Under the pieces are notes generated by a model. It was not told the DNA's origin. It did no database searches and saw only the letters and a program-made list of their open reading frames with translations. The position numbers and the translations under genes were made by a program. A stretch of DNA of 64,000 nucleotides from Nodosilinea sp. E11 (GTDB lineage: Bacteria > Cyanobacteriota > Cyanobacteriia > Phormidesmidales > Phormidesmidaceae), in assembly GCF_032813545.1 (NCBI RefSeq), contig NZ_CP136520.1, positions 1,544,001 to 1,608,000 of the forward strand. The letters run 5' to 3'. Positions 33,241 to 41,236 of this stretch are shown in pieces. Positions within the stretch are counted from its first letter, which is position 1. Each line of letters starts with the position of its first letter.

Positions 33241-33314
33241 TACGGTGGCTACAGTCGCCGGATACAGCGGGGAGATTCTTTTCTAGAAATCTCCTAAGCG
33301 GAGGAATAGAGCGC

Positions 33315-34643
33315 TTATTCTGCCTCAGGTTTGAGGTCGGGGCTGTAGGCCGCCCAGGTTTGCTGTAGCCAGGGGTGAATGTCTCGCGGGTACAACAGCC
33401 AGGTGCGCTCGTAGGGTTGGCTAAGCGCCTGCACCAGGGGTGACAGCTCTTTGATATCGACGAAAGCATTGTCGCTGTACACACAAATGCCCTGATGATA
33501 GGTGGTATAGCCCCGGCTCCAGGTGCGCCGGAGGCCGCTGTAATGTTCGCCGCTGTAGCCCTGCGCCTCGAGATGGGCACGCACGGTGGCCAGTAAGGTT
33601 TCCTGCTGGTCTGCCGACAGCCGGGTGACTTCCAGGGTTTTGAGCAAGTCGCGGTCGAGGAAACGACGGCACAGGTCAGCCAGGAGTCGGTCGGGGCTGT
33701 GTCGCCATCGCTGGAGGTGGTAGGTAAACACAATGTCGTCACCGGCCAGGTAGGTGTCTAGGGCCAGGGGGCGATCGGGGGCCAGCAGCCAGGCGGTGAC
33801 CGTGGGGTCGGCCTCAAGCTTGCCTACCAACAGGTCAGAACGCGCCCGCTCAAAGGCCCGCTCTAGCAGCCAGGTAACTGAAATATTTTTGGGATGGTTG
33901 TATACCTGGGCGTACATGAAATGGCGCACCACCAGGTAGTGCTCGATCGCAGACAACCCCTTGTGGGCCACCACCAGCCGCCCGCTGCCAGCCTCAAACC
34001 GCAGGGCCATCAGAATGCGATCGAGGTCGAGCTGGCCGTAGCTGGCCCCGGTAAAGTAGCTGTCGCGCAGTAGGTAGTCGAGGCGATCGCAGTCGAGCTG
34101 ACTCGACACCAGTTGCCATACCAGGGCGATCGGGTGCTCGTGGGTATAAACCTGATCGACCGCCGCCGCCAGCCCCTCGGCCCGAGCCTCTAGGGCAGCG
34201 TGAATCTCTGGCAGCTCGGCGATGATCCGACGGGTCCAGTGCTCGTGCTCTAGGCCAAAGACTTCTTCAGCGGTATGGCTAAAGGGGCCGTGGCCAATGT
34301 CGTGGAGCAGCGCGGCCACCAGCACCGTAGCCCGGTGGGGAGCCAGGTCCGGGTAGCGCCGCTGGAGCTGGTCAAAGGCGCGACGGGCGATCGCCATCAC
34401 CCCTAGAGAATGGGTAAAGCGCGAACTTTCGGCCCCATGAAACGTCAGGCTGGCCGGGCCGAGCTGACGAATGCGCCGCAGCCGCTGAAAGGATGGGGAG
34501 TCGATCAGCTGAATCAGCAGCGCCTCGTCGCGATCGCTGGCATGAAGGGTAATCGCGCCGTGGAGGGGATCGTGGTACGAGCGGCTAGACTTAAATTGCA
34601 CTGGGTTAGAGACCCCTAGGGTGAGCGCTGAGTCGATCGGCAC
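33315..34643 (-). CDS. HD-domain phosphohydrolase (SAMHD1/dGTPase-like)
   Basis: The 442-residue cytosolic protein has an N-terminal HD domain: SFQRLRRIRQLGPASLTFHGAESSRFTHSLGV, AALLHDIGHGPFSHTAEE and SSQLDCDRLDYLLRDSYFTG supply the metal ligands H...HD...D of SAMHD1-like dNTP triphosphohydrolases. The C-terminal half continues the family fold. It probably hydrolyses dNTPs or related nucleotides. It starts with GTG 4 bases after the ctpA stop, so the two are probably one transcript. Confidence 0.88.
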   Translation of the reverse strand: MPIDSALTLGVSNPVQFKSSRSYHDPLHGAITLHASDRDEALLIQLIDSPSFQRLRRIRQLGPASLTFHGAESSRFTHSLGVMAIARRAFDQLQRRYPDLAPHRATVLVAALLHDIGHGPFSHTAEEVFGLEHEHWTRRIIAELPEIHAALEARAEGLAAAVDQVYTHEHPIALVWQLVSSQLDCDRLDYLLRDSYFTGASYGQLDLDRILMALRFEAGSGRLVVAHKGLSAIEHYLVVRHFMYAQVYNHPKNISVTWLLERAFERARSDLLVGKLEADPTVTAWLLAPDRPLALDTYLAGDDIVFTYHLQRWRHSPDRLLADLCRRFLDRDLLKTLEVTRLSADQQETLLATVRAHLEAQGYSGEHYSGLRRTWSRGYTTYHQGICVYSDNAFVDIKELSPLVQALSQPYERTWLLYPRDIHPWLQQTWAAYSPDLKPEAE

Positions 34644-34647
34644 CAGG

Positions 34648-35889
34648 CTAAGACGCGCTGGCGACTACCGTGGCTTGGCTGAGCATTTCCAGGGCCGCCT
34701 TGTACTGGGGGTCAGCGTCGGTAGCCACGGTGTCGCGGTTGAGGGGTACGCTAGCCACCATGCGATCGGGGGTAATGCCCAGTTTATTGATGTCGTGGTG
34801 GGCCGGGGTCTCGTACTTAGCCACGGTGACCGCCAACCCCGCTCCATCGGACAAATCAAACAAAGACTGAATCAACCCCTTACCAAAGGTAGTGCTGCCC
34901 ACCAGCGTGGCCCGACCATTATCTTGCAGCGCCCCAGCCAAGATTTCGCTGGCGCTGGCGGTGCCCTCATTGACCAGCACCACTAGAGGGGCATCGGTAA
35001 TCGCCTGGCCAAAGGCCTCAAAGCTATCCAAAATACCCTGGCGGTTAACCGTGTAGACAATGGTGCCCTGGGGCAGCCACAGCCGAGCAATTTCGATCCC
35101 GGCTTGCAGCAGACCACCGGGGTTATTGCGCAAATCTAGCAAATACCCTTCGGCCCCTTGGTCGGCTAAGGTTTTAACGGCCTCAGCCAGCTTCTCCGCC
35201 GCGTTGCCATTAAACTGACTCAACCGCAGATAGCCCACCTGCTGCCCCGTGGGCGTTGTTTTTAAGGCCGCTACCACCGGGTTGAGGGTAATAACATCTC
35301 GGGTGAGCGAAACCAAGCGAGGGGTCTCCTCATCGGAGTGTCGCAACTGGAGAGTAACGGTGGTGCCCTGCTGGCCCCGCATGCGCGCCGCCGCTTCATC
35401 AAGGGTGAGTTCTGTGGTGGCAAAGCCGTCAATTTCAAGCACCACATCCTGGGGCTGAATGCCCGCCTGCTCTGCCGGAGACCCTTCAATGGGGGCAATT
35501 ACCCGTAGCCAACCCGGCTGTTCATCCTTAGAAATTTGCAAGCCTACCCCGGTGAGTTCGCCAGCGGTGCTAGTTTGCAAACTGCGATACTGACTGGGCG
35601 GCAGCAGACGGGTGTAGGGATCGTCTAGCCCGGCCAGCATGTCTTGAATAGCGCTGTAGGTGTCGGCCCGACTCTCCAACGGCCGCTCTAACGCCCGTTG
35701 ACGCGTAAACCACCAGTTTTGGTGATTAAAGCTGTCATCGACGTAAGCTCGATTCACGATTCGCCACACCTCGGCGATCAGATTTTGCTCTTCGGTTAGA
35801 GCCAGGGCAGGGCCTGCCGCCAGCCCCCCTACAACTAGCCCAAACAGGCACAAACAAAGAATACTTAGACGCAGCAGGGGTCTGATCAT
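34648..35889 (-). CDS. ctpA: Carboxyl-terminal processing protease CtpA
   Basis: This lumenal S41 serine protease removes the C-terminal extension of the D1 precursor (family knowledge), which allows manganese-cluster assembly in photosystem II. The 413-residue product has a signal peptide (IRPLLRLSILCLCLFGLVVGGLAAGPALA) and a PDZ domain (about 95-190). The catalytic Ser is in VNEGTASASEILAGAL and the Lys is in TFGKGLIQ. It is divergent from petB across a 536-bp space, an arrangement seen in other cyanobacteria. Paralogues CtpB and CtpC exist, so the letter is based on context. Confidence 0.88.
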   Translation of the reverse strand: MIRPLLRLSILCLCLFGLVVGGLAAGPALALTEEQNLIAEVWRIVNRAYVDDSFNHQNWWFTRQRALERPLESRADTYSAIQDMLAGLDDPYTRLLPPSQYRSLQTSTAGELTGVGLQISKDEQPGWLRVIAPIEGSPAEQAGIQPQDVVLEIDGFATTELTLDEAAARMRGQQGTTVTLQLRHSDEETPRLVSLTRDVITLNPVVAALKTTPTGQQVGYLRLSQFNGNAAEKLAEAVKTLADQGAEGYLLDLRNNPGGLLQAGIEIARLWLPQGTIVYTVNRQGILDSFEAFGQAITDAPLVVLVNEGTASASEILAGALQDNGRATLVGSTTFGKGLIQSLFDLSDGAGLAVTVAKYETPAHHDINKLGITPDRMVASVPLNRDTVATDADPQYKAALEMLSQATVVASAS

Positions 35890-36425
35890 AGAGGCAAGGC
35901 AGGCAATAAATGGTAGACGTATCGTCCAGCGCTTCCGCTAGGGACCAAGACTTTGGCCAGAGGCACCACAGCTAGGCGTAACCTAACCCGGCATGACTTC
36001 AAGGATCAACGATAGTCCTAACCATGCGGTCGGCGCTTTACATTAGTTTATTGTGTTCAAATTTTTCCCCAATTGCGACCTCAGGCTAACGATAGCTATA
36101 GTCCCACCGCAACTGGGCTCGGCAGACAACCAACAGCGCTTGACAGACAAGCTATAGAAGAGCGGCTAACCACTTTCAGAAAGTGAGCTTTGGCCCTAGC
36201 CTTCATCAATGTAACAAAGTGTTGCAGAACCAAGGGTAATTTCTAAGATCCATCATGGAGCTGGCTTTTGGCCTGGGGTGAGCCTTTCGCCTCAATTGCC
36301 GATTCTTCAGGCAACAGTAGGCTCCTGAGGGCTTAGAATTTAAGGCAGGGAATTTAGCGTTGCCATTACGGCTATGTTACATTTTTCATTGACGGCAATT
36401 ATAGATATATAGAGTTACCCGCTTC
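35890..36425. promoter_or_regulatory. Divergent control region between ctpA and petB
   Basis: This 536-bp region contains no gene. It contains a palindrome CACTTTC-A-GAAAGTG (36171-36185) and two GCTATAG motifs. A likely petB promoter is TTACAT (36377-36382), a 17-base spacer and TATAGA (36400-36405), giving a very short leader. The overlapping TTGACG at 36389 has poor spacing. No Shine-Dalgarno sequence precedes petB. The sequence becomes AT-rich towards petB. Confidence 0.5.
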
Positions 36426-37094
36426 ATGTTTACCAAGCAAGTTACTGACTCTAAGACCTTCCAGTGGTTTAACGAGCGGCTAGAGATTCAGGCCCTGGCC
36501 GACGATATTTCTAGCAAGTACGTGCCGCCCCACGTCAATATTTTCTATTGCCTGGGGGGCATCACCCTGACCTGCTTCCTGATCCAGTTCGCCACTGGGT
36601 TTGCCATGACCTTCTACTACAAGCCGACGGTCGCTGAAGCGTTCAGTTCTGTGCAGTACCTGATGACCGACGTCAACTTTGGCTGGTTGATTCGGTCCAT
36701 CCACCGCTGGTCCGCCAGCATGATGGTGCTGATGATGATTCTCCACGTGTTTCGGGTGTACCTCACCGGTGGCTTCAAGAAGCCCCGGGAGCTGACCTGG
36801 GTAACCGGCGTGGTGCTGGCGGTGATCACCGTGACCTTTGGTGTGACCGGCTATTCTCTCCCCTGGGATCAGGTGGGTTACTGGGCTGTGAAAATTGTGT
36901 CCGGTGTTCCCGGTGCCATTCCGGTGGTGGGGTCTACTGTAGTTGAGCTCATGCGCGGCGGCGAAGCTGTTGGCCAGGCCACCCTGACCCGCTTCTACAG
37001 CCTGCATACCTTTGTTCTGCCTTGGGCGATCGCGGTATTCATGCTGCTGCACTTCCTGATGATCCGCAAGCAGGGTATCTCTGGCCCTCTCTAG
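36426..37094 (+). CDS. petB: Cytochrome b6
   Basis: This is the core thylakoid-membrane subunit of the cytochrome b6f complex, carrying two b haems and one covalent c-type haem and passing electrons between plastoquinone sites. The 222-residue product is of standard length with four membrane helices. The haem ligand His pairs are in [18 protein letters not shown] and [16 protein letters not shown]. The haem c Cys is in NIFYCLGGI. PetD follows after 133 bp. Confidence 0.99.
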   Translation: MFTKQVTDSKTFQWFNERLEIQALADDISSKYVPPHVNIFYCLGGITLTCFLIQFATGFAMTFYYKPTVAEAFSSVQYLMTDVNFGWLIRSIHRWSASMMVLMMILHVFRVYLTGGFKKPRELTWVTGVVLAVITVTFGVTGYSLPWDQVGYWAVKIVSGVPGAIPVVGSTVVELMRGGEAVGQATLTRFYSLHTFVLPWAIAVFMLLHFLMIRKQGISGPL

Positions 37095-37126
37095 GGGTTT
37101 CGATGTGATCGAGCCTGGTTAAAGGC

Positions 37127-37185
37127 TCCTAGGGCATGACGTTTGGTTTCGTCTAAACCAATTGCCCTAGACAAATGGTTTAGAC
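37127..37185 (+). promoter_or_regulatory. Mutually exclusive RNA folds in the petB-petD spacer
   Basis: CTAGGGCA (37127-37134) pairs with TGCCCTAG (37163-37170), enclosing TTGGTTT-cgtct-AAACCAA (37143-37161). The alternative is GTCTAAACCA (37151-37160) with TGGTTTAGAC (37176-37185). The second stem uses the same AAACCA as the small hairpin, and its loop contains the closing arm of the first stem. The two long stems together have H-type pseudoknot order, with 16-, 2- and 5-base connectors. No T-run follows. The petD start is 43 bases downstream. Confidence 0.65.
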
Positions 37186-37227
37186 TTTGGGCGTGGCCCA
37201 ACCGGCTGTAACAGGAGAAGTTTTTCA

Positions 37228-37710
37228 ATGGCGACCATCAAAAAACCGGATCTAAGCGATCCTAAGTTAAGAGAAATGCTCAAGCAGGGCATGGGCCACA
37301 ACTACTACGGTGAGCCCGCTTGGCCTAACGATCTGCTCTATATCTTCCCCGTAGTAATTTTGGGCACTATTGCCTGCTGTGTGGCTCTAGCGGTGCTAGA
37401 TCCGGCACTGGTGGGTGAACCCGCCGACCCGTTTGCCACGCCGCTGGAAATTTTGCCCGAGTGGTATCTGTATCCCACCTTCCAGATTTTGCGCATTGTG
37501 CCCAACAAACTGCTGGGTATTGGGGCCATGACCGCTATTCCTCTGGGGCTGATGCTGATTCCCTTTATTGAGAGCGTCAACAAGTTTCAAAACCCCTTCC
37601 GCCGTCCTGTAGCCACTACCCTGTTTCTGATTGGCACTGCGGCCACCCTTTGGTTAGGGATTGGAGCTACTTTCCCCATTCAAGAATCGCTCACTCTGGG
37701 CTTGTTCTAG
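37228..37710 (+). CDS. petD: Cytochrome b6f complex subunit IV
   Basis: Subunit IV completes the cytochrome b-like core of the b6f complex and forms part of the quinol oxidation site. The 160-residue product has the standard length, three membrane helices and the Qo-site PEWY motif in [27 protein letters not shown] precedes ATG 37228. It is followed by an intrinsic terminator, so petB-petD form one operon. Confidence 0.99.
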   Translation: MATIKKPDLSDPKLREMLKQGMGHNYYGEPAWPNDLLYIFPVVILGTIACCVALAVLDPALVGEPADPFATPLEILPEWYLYPTFQILRIVPNKLLGIGAMTAIPLGLMLIPFIESVNKFQNPFRRPVATTLFLIGTAATLWLGIGATFPIQESLTLGLF

Positions 37711-37734
37711 AACCACCAACGTTAGTAGCCCTTC

Positions 37735-37775
37735 AAGACCTGCGTAGAACTGTATCGTTTTACGCAGGTCTTTTT
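37735..37775 (+). terminator. Intrinsic terminator of petB-petD
   Basis: AAGACCTGCGTA (37735-37746) pairs perfectly with TACGCAGGTCTT (37761-37772) across a 14-base loop, followed by further T. The stem of 12 bp begins 24 bases after the petD stop. Confidence 0.93.
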
Positions 37776-37844
37776 GCTGGAAGTATACTCTTTCGCTAAG
37801 CTAAAACCACAGGGTTCTGGTAGGCGTTGATACAGGAGTAGGGA

Positions 37845-38282
37845 ATGGTAAGGACGAAGACCAGGCAAGAACATTTGCAGGTAACCAGCCAGCTCGACGT
37901 AGTGGCCCAAGTACAGCGCTGGTTTCGAGAGACCTGTCGATCGCTAGAGGGAGATTCGGCCTGGGTCGGCAGTCACTGCGATCGCCTGGCACTGGCGCTC
38001 ACCGAAGGCTTTACCAATGCAGTACGCCACGCCCATGCTCACCTGCCCCCTGAAACCGGCATTGATATTGACCTATCCCTGACGACCGACCACGTTGAAA
38101 TTCGCATTTGGGATCATGGCGATCCCTTTAATCCAGAACTACTGCCCGAACCCCAGCCAGGAGAACTGCTAGACAGCGGCTACGGCTGGTTTTTGCTGCG
38201 CCGCCTAGCCGATAAGGTCACTTATCAGCGAGCCAAAGATGGTCGCAACTGTCTATCGATTGTGAAGTATGGCACATGCTGA
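37845..38282 (+). CDS. Anti-sigma factor-type serine kinase (RsbW-like ATPase)
   Basis: The 145-residue cytosolic HATPase_c domain protein has the N-box ALALTEGFTNAVRHAHAHLP, G1-type IRIWDHGDPFNP and a GYGWFLLRRLADKVTY G2 segment, matching RsbW/SpoIIAB switch kinases. Such proteins bind sigma factors or phosphorylate anti-sigma antagonists in stress signalling. No antagonist or sigma gene is adjacent. A plausible GGAG-like site (ACAGGAGTAGGGA) precedes ATG 37845. Confidence 0.9.
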   Translation: MVRTKTRQEHLQVTSQLDVVAQVQRWFRETCRSLEGDSAWVGSHCDRLALALTEGFTNAVRHAHAHLPPETGIDIDLSLTTDHVEIRIWDHGDPFNPELLPEPQPGELLDSGYGWFLLRRLADKVTYQRAKDGRNCLSIVKYGTC

Positions 38283-38763
38283 TCGAGGGGCAGGGGGCAA
38301 CTGATTCGTCCCAGAGGGATGGGTGAGGGCCAGGCTAGTGTCTGGGATAGTAACTCAGTGGGGGCGGAGGCAACCAAGCAAAGTGATTTGTAGCCATGTG
38401 CTGCTGCCTTTGGTAGTACCGTTCTGCCACTGGCTAGGCATTCCCTAGGCTCTCATCATCTACGGCAAAAAGGGGTTGAATCCCCTACCGCCTAGGCAGC
38501 AGTGGGCACTCCGCCAAGCTGGCTGATTTGGGCTAAGAGTCGCGATCGCCGCGATCGCGCTTGCACAGCCAGTGATCTTGACCCCGCCCACGGGCGCTTA
38601 GTTCCCTGTGCCTAGTGCTCTGCTCAGTGGATGGCGATGTCTACTGGCGTTAGGGCTCGAGCCCCCCAACTACACCAACCCCTAGGGATACCCTACCCCA
38701 GCGGTACAATAGAGTTTTAGGGCCAGTCATCCACTGGTCCACGATGCGTGGAGAACATCTCCT
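38283..38763. ncRNA. 481-bp gene-free region with a candidate structured RNA at 38401-38502
   Basis: No coding sequence is supported. CTGCTGCC (38401-38408) and GGCAGCAG (38495-38502) form an 8-bp closing stem. Inside it lie GGT-AGT-ACC, CCTAGG (38444-38449) with CCTAGG (38491-38496), and a hairpin built from CGG/CCG and AGGGG-ttgaat-CCCCT (38471-38486). The CCTAGG pair overlaps the outer stem by two bases. A TACAAT-like -10 near 38705 probably serves the next gene. It is a possible small RNA; no known RNA family was recognised. Confidence 0.35.
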
Positions 38764-39168
38764 GTGAACCAAAACAATTTCAACCAAATTCGGGTAAACA
38801 TACCAGGCCTGGGCTGCTGGCTGATCGTGCTTGGGGTGATCTGGTTGCTTGGGGCCGCCGGTTTGGGCTGGCTGGTAAAATCGCTGGCTGTATTGGTGGT
38901 GCTGGTGCTGGTAGCTCCCGTTCTGGGGTTCATTGGTCTTAGGTTTTGGTTGCAGCGCAACCTGGTACAAGGCCCCTGCCCGGTATGCAATACCGGGCTA
39001 ACGGGCCTGAAGGGAGGCGAGACGCGCTGCATCAACTGCGGCACGGTGCTGCAAACCGGCTCTGAGGGGTTTTCGCGGGTAACTGAAGCGGGCACTATTG
39101 ATGTCAGCGCGGTAGAGATTACCGTGGAAGCTCAGCCGATTTTGCCCGAGGGTGACGACCTTCGCTAG
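38764..39168 (+). CDS. Membrane protein with C-terminal zinc ribbon, unknown function
   Basis: The 134-residue product starts at GTG 38764. It has two membrane spans (about residues 16-38 and 40-62, rich in Leu/Val/Gly), then a four-Cys zinc-ribbon knuckle pair CPVCNTGL...CINCGTVL (about 77-105) and a short acidic tail. Zinc ribbons of this type often bind nucleic acid or protein. The function is unknown. It lies upstream of def on the same strand. Confidence 0.75.
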   Translation: MNQNNFNQIRVNIPGLGCWLIVLGVIWLLGAAGLGWLVKSLAVLVVLVLVAPVLGFIGLRFWLQRNLVQGPCPVCNTGLTGLKGGETRCINCGTVLQTGSEGFSRVTEAGTIDVSAVEITVEAQPILPEGDDLR

Positions 39169-39201
39169 CGGTTGCGATCAACCACTATGTCGAAGTGAGT
39201 C

Positions 39202-39229
39202 TGTGTTGTTAGGATTGTGTTGTTAGGAT
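39202..39229. repeat. Perfect 14-bp tandem duplication upstream of def
   Basis: TGTGTTGTTAGGAT occurs twice without spacing, 39 bp ahead of the def ATG. It could be a duplicated promoter-proximal element or simple slippage. Confidence 0.85.
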
Positions 39230-39267
39230 AGATCACAGAACGCTAAGTAAATCTGGAACGCATCGCT

Positions 39268-39834
39268 ATGCCCGCCGCCATTCAAGTTGAGAAAACCAAA
39301 CTCAAACAGCCGCCCCTCGAAATTCATACCATGGGCGATCGCGTACTGCGTCAGCCCGCCAAGCGGGTAGCCAAAGTCGACGACGAAATGCGGGCGCTGG
39401 TGCGGGAAATGCTGCAAACCATGTACAGTGCCGACGGCATTGGGCTAGCCGCTCCCCAGGTGGCGGTCAACAAACAGTTGCTGGTTGTCGATATCGACCC
39501 TGAGAATGCGGCCAACCAGCCCCTGGTGCTGATCAACCCCAAAATTATCAAAGTCTCTAAAGATTTGGCCACTGGGCAAGAGGGTTGTCTCAGCATTCCT
39601 GGGGTCTACCTTGACGTAGTTCGCCCAGCGGCGCTGGAAGTGACCTACAAAGATGAGAACGGTCGGCCCCAAAAACTTCAGGCCACCGATCTCCTAGCCC
39701 GCTGCATTCTCCACGAAATGGATCACTTGGCTGGGGTGCTATTTGTTGACCGGGTCGAGAACGCCCTGGCCCTCAACCAAGAGCTCAACAAGAACGGCTT
39801 CTACGCCAAAGATGTGCAGCCAGTGACGGCTTAG
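39268..39834 (+). CDS. def: Peptide deformylase
   Basis: This metalloenzyme removes the formyl group from the N-terminal Met of new proteins. The 188-residue protein shows all three catalytic motifs: GIGLAAPQV, EGCLSIPG (metal Cys) and HEMDHLAGVLF (HExxH metal ligands and base). A roughly 20-residue N-terminal extension (PAAIQVEKTKLKQPPLEIHT) precedes the conserved core, as is common in cyanobacterial homologues. Confidence 0.97.
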   Translation: MPAAIQVEKTKLKQPPLEIHTMGDRVLRQPAKRVAKVDDEMRALVREMLQTMYSADGIGLAAPQVAVNKQLLVVDIDPENAANQPLVLINPKIIKVSKDLATGQEGCLSIPGVYLDVVRPAALEVTYKDENGRPQKLQATDLLARCILHEMDHLAGVLFVDRVENALALNQELNKNGFYAKDVQPVTA

Positions 39835-39910
39835 CAACATGTTATGCTGCCTCGGTAGGGCAGCAACCACCCCACTCGCCCTACCCAAACAGCATTTAGG
39901 AGAAAGCTCT

Positions 39911-40108
39911 GTGACCCCCAAAAGCGGCCTGTTATTAGGTGGTTCCTGCATTGCGGCGATCGCAGCGGTAGGTTCTGTCTTTGAACTCTCTTCGGGTAGC
40001 CCTGATTGGGGCACAGTACCCACGACGATCATTTTGGGCCTCTGCGTGCCGCTGGTCGGCATTTTGTTTTATGCCGCAGTCAAAGACGCCAAAGCCAACC
40101 AAGAGTAG
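39911..40108 (+). CDS. Small two-span membrane protein, unknown function
   Basis: GTG at 39911, preceded by AGGAG at 39898-39902, starts a 65-residue product with two hydrophobic segments (about 6-24 and 37-56) and a basic/polar end (AVKDAKANQE). The frame is open to 39839, but the ribosome binding site supports the GTG. It looks like a small cyanobacterial membrane protein. No family could be named. Confidence 0.7.
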   Translation: MTPKSGLLLGGSCIAAIAAVGSVFELSSGSPDWGTVPTTIILGLCVPLVGILFYAAVKDAKANQE

Positions 40109-40295
40109 CCGGGCGATCGCTTTATCAGCTTTATCAATGGCAAGTACTTAGTCAGACACCTGCCGGAGAGATCTACTCCAAACGGCGGGTATGGGGATCT
40201 CAGGGATTAAAAGCCGCGTCTACTCTAGAGGCCACACCTCCCTCACCCCCCCCGGCTTGAGTGGCCAGATCAACCAGCTACATTAGGAGAGCGCT

Positions 40296-41183
40296 ATGGA
40301 GACCAACCCCAATTTCCCCGTGCTGACTCGGCGATCGCTGCTGGCAGCGGCGGCGGTAGGGTCTACAGTGGTGCTGCTGGGGCGTCCGGCCCAAGCCTAC
40401 GACGTGATTCTCAACCCCGACGCGCCTCAGCTCGGGGATACGATCTCAGTGACGGCGATTCCGCGTACACCGGCTTCAAGCCAGCCCATCGTCACGGTTA
40501 ACGACGGAACTGAATACCCCACGTTTCCCATTAGCAACAATCGGTTTCGTGCCCTGATTCCCACCAGCCCCCTTGATCCGCCGGGGCGTATGGTGATTCG
40601 GGTGATTGGCACCGGCGAAACCCGCAACCTGGCGGTGGGGCTAAAAAATCGCACCTTTCCGACCCAGCGCATTACCCTGTCGCCCAGCCGCAGCAACCTA
40701 GGCACCCAGCACGAGTTTGACCGGGTCGCCGCCTTTAAGAACCTGGTTACTCCCGGACGCCACTGGAACGGTACGATGCAGCGCCCCAACCCTGGCCGCA
40801 CCACCACCCAGTACGGGGTACGCCGCTACTACAACGGTGTCTTTGCCCAAGACTATTACCACCGAGGGCTCGACTATGCTGCCCCTACAGGCTCTCCGGT
40901 GACATCGCCCGCAGCCGGGCGGATTGGGCTGGTGGGGCGGGTGGCCGACGGGTTTGAGCTGCACGGCAACACCATCGGCATTGACCACGGCCAGGGGGTA
41001 CTCAGCATCATGCTGCACCTCAGCCGTATCGATGTGAATGAGGGCGATTTTGTCCAGGCGGGTCAGGTGATTGGGGCGGTCGGCAACACGGGAGCATCTT
41101 CCGGGCCGCACCTGCACTGGGGGCTGTACGTCCACGGCGTGTGTGTAGACCCTGCCCCGTGGATGGCCAGGGGGTTTGAGTAG
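40296..41183 (+). CDS. M23-family metallopeptidase (peptidoglycan endopeptidase)
   Basis: The 295-residue exported protein has a twin-arginine-type signal (LTRRSLLAAAAVGS, cleavage near AQAYD). An Ig-like N-terminal domain is followed by a C-terminal LytM/M23 domain with zinc ligands in YHRGLDYAAP and HLHWGLYV and the intervening YG...IDHGQGVLSIMLHLS motif. All catalytic ligands appear present. It probably trims peptidoglycan in the periplasm. AGGAGAGC precedes ATG 40296. Confidence 0.93.
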   Translation: METNPNFPVLTRRSLLAAAAVGSTVVLLGRPAQAYDVILNPDAPQLGDTISVTAIPRTPASSQPIVTVNDGTEYPTFPISNNRFRALIPTSPLDPPGRMVIRVIGTGETRNLAVGLKNRTFPTQRITLSPSRSNLGTQHEFDRVAAFKNLVTPGRHWNGTMQRPNPGRTTTQYGVRRYYNGVFAQDYYHRGLDYAAPTGSPVTSPAAGRIGLVGRVADGFELHGNTIGIDHGQGVLSIMLHLSRIDVNEGDFVQAGQVIGAVGNTGASSGPHLHWGLYVHGVCVDPAPWMARGFE

Positions 41184-41236
41184 CAATGCCCACCATTCCC
41201 CGATAAGCTTCAAGCAATTGGCTTTGGACTCCTGGC

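Noticed and set aside
36389..36413. TTGACG with TATAGA as the petB promoter
   Set aside because: The spacer is only 5 or 13 bases; TTACAT at 36377 with 17-base spacing to TATAGA fits better.
38471..38486. GGGG-TTGAATC-like sequence resembling a tRNA T-arm
   Set aside because: The loop lacks the TTCRA pattern and no acceptor, D or anticodon arms surround it.
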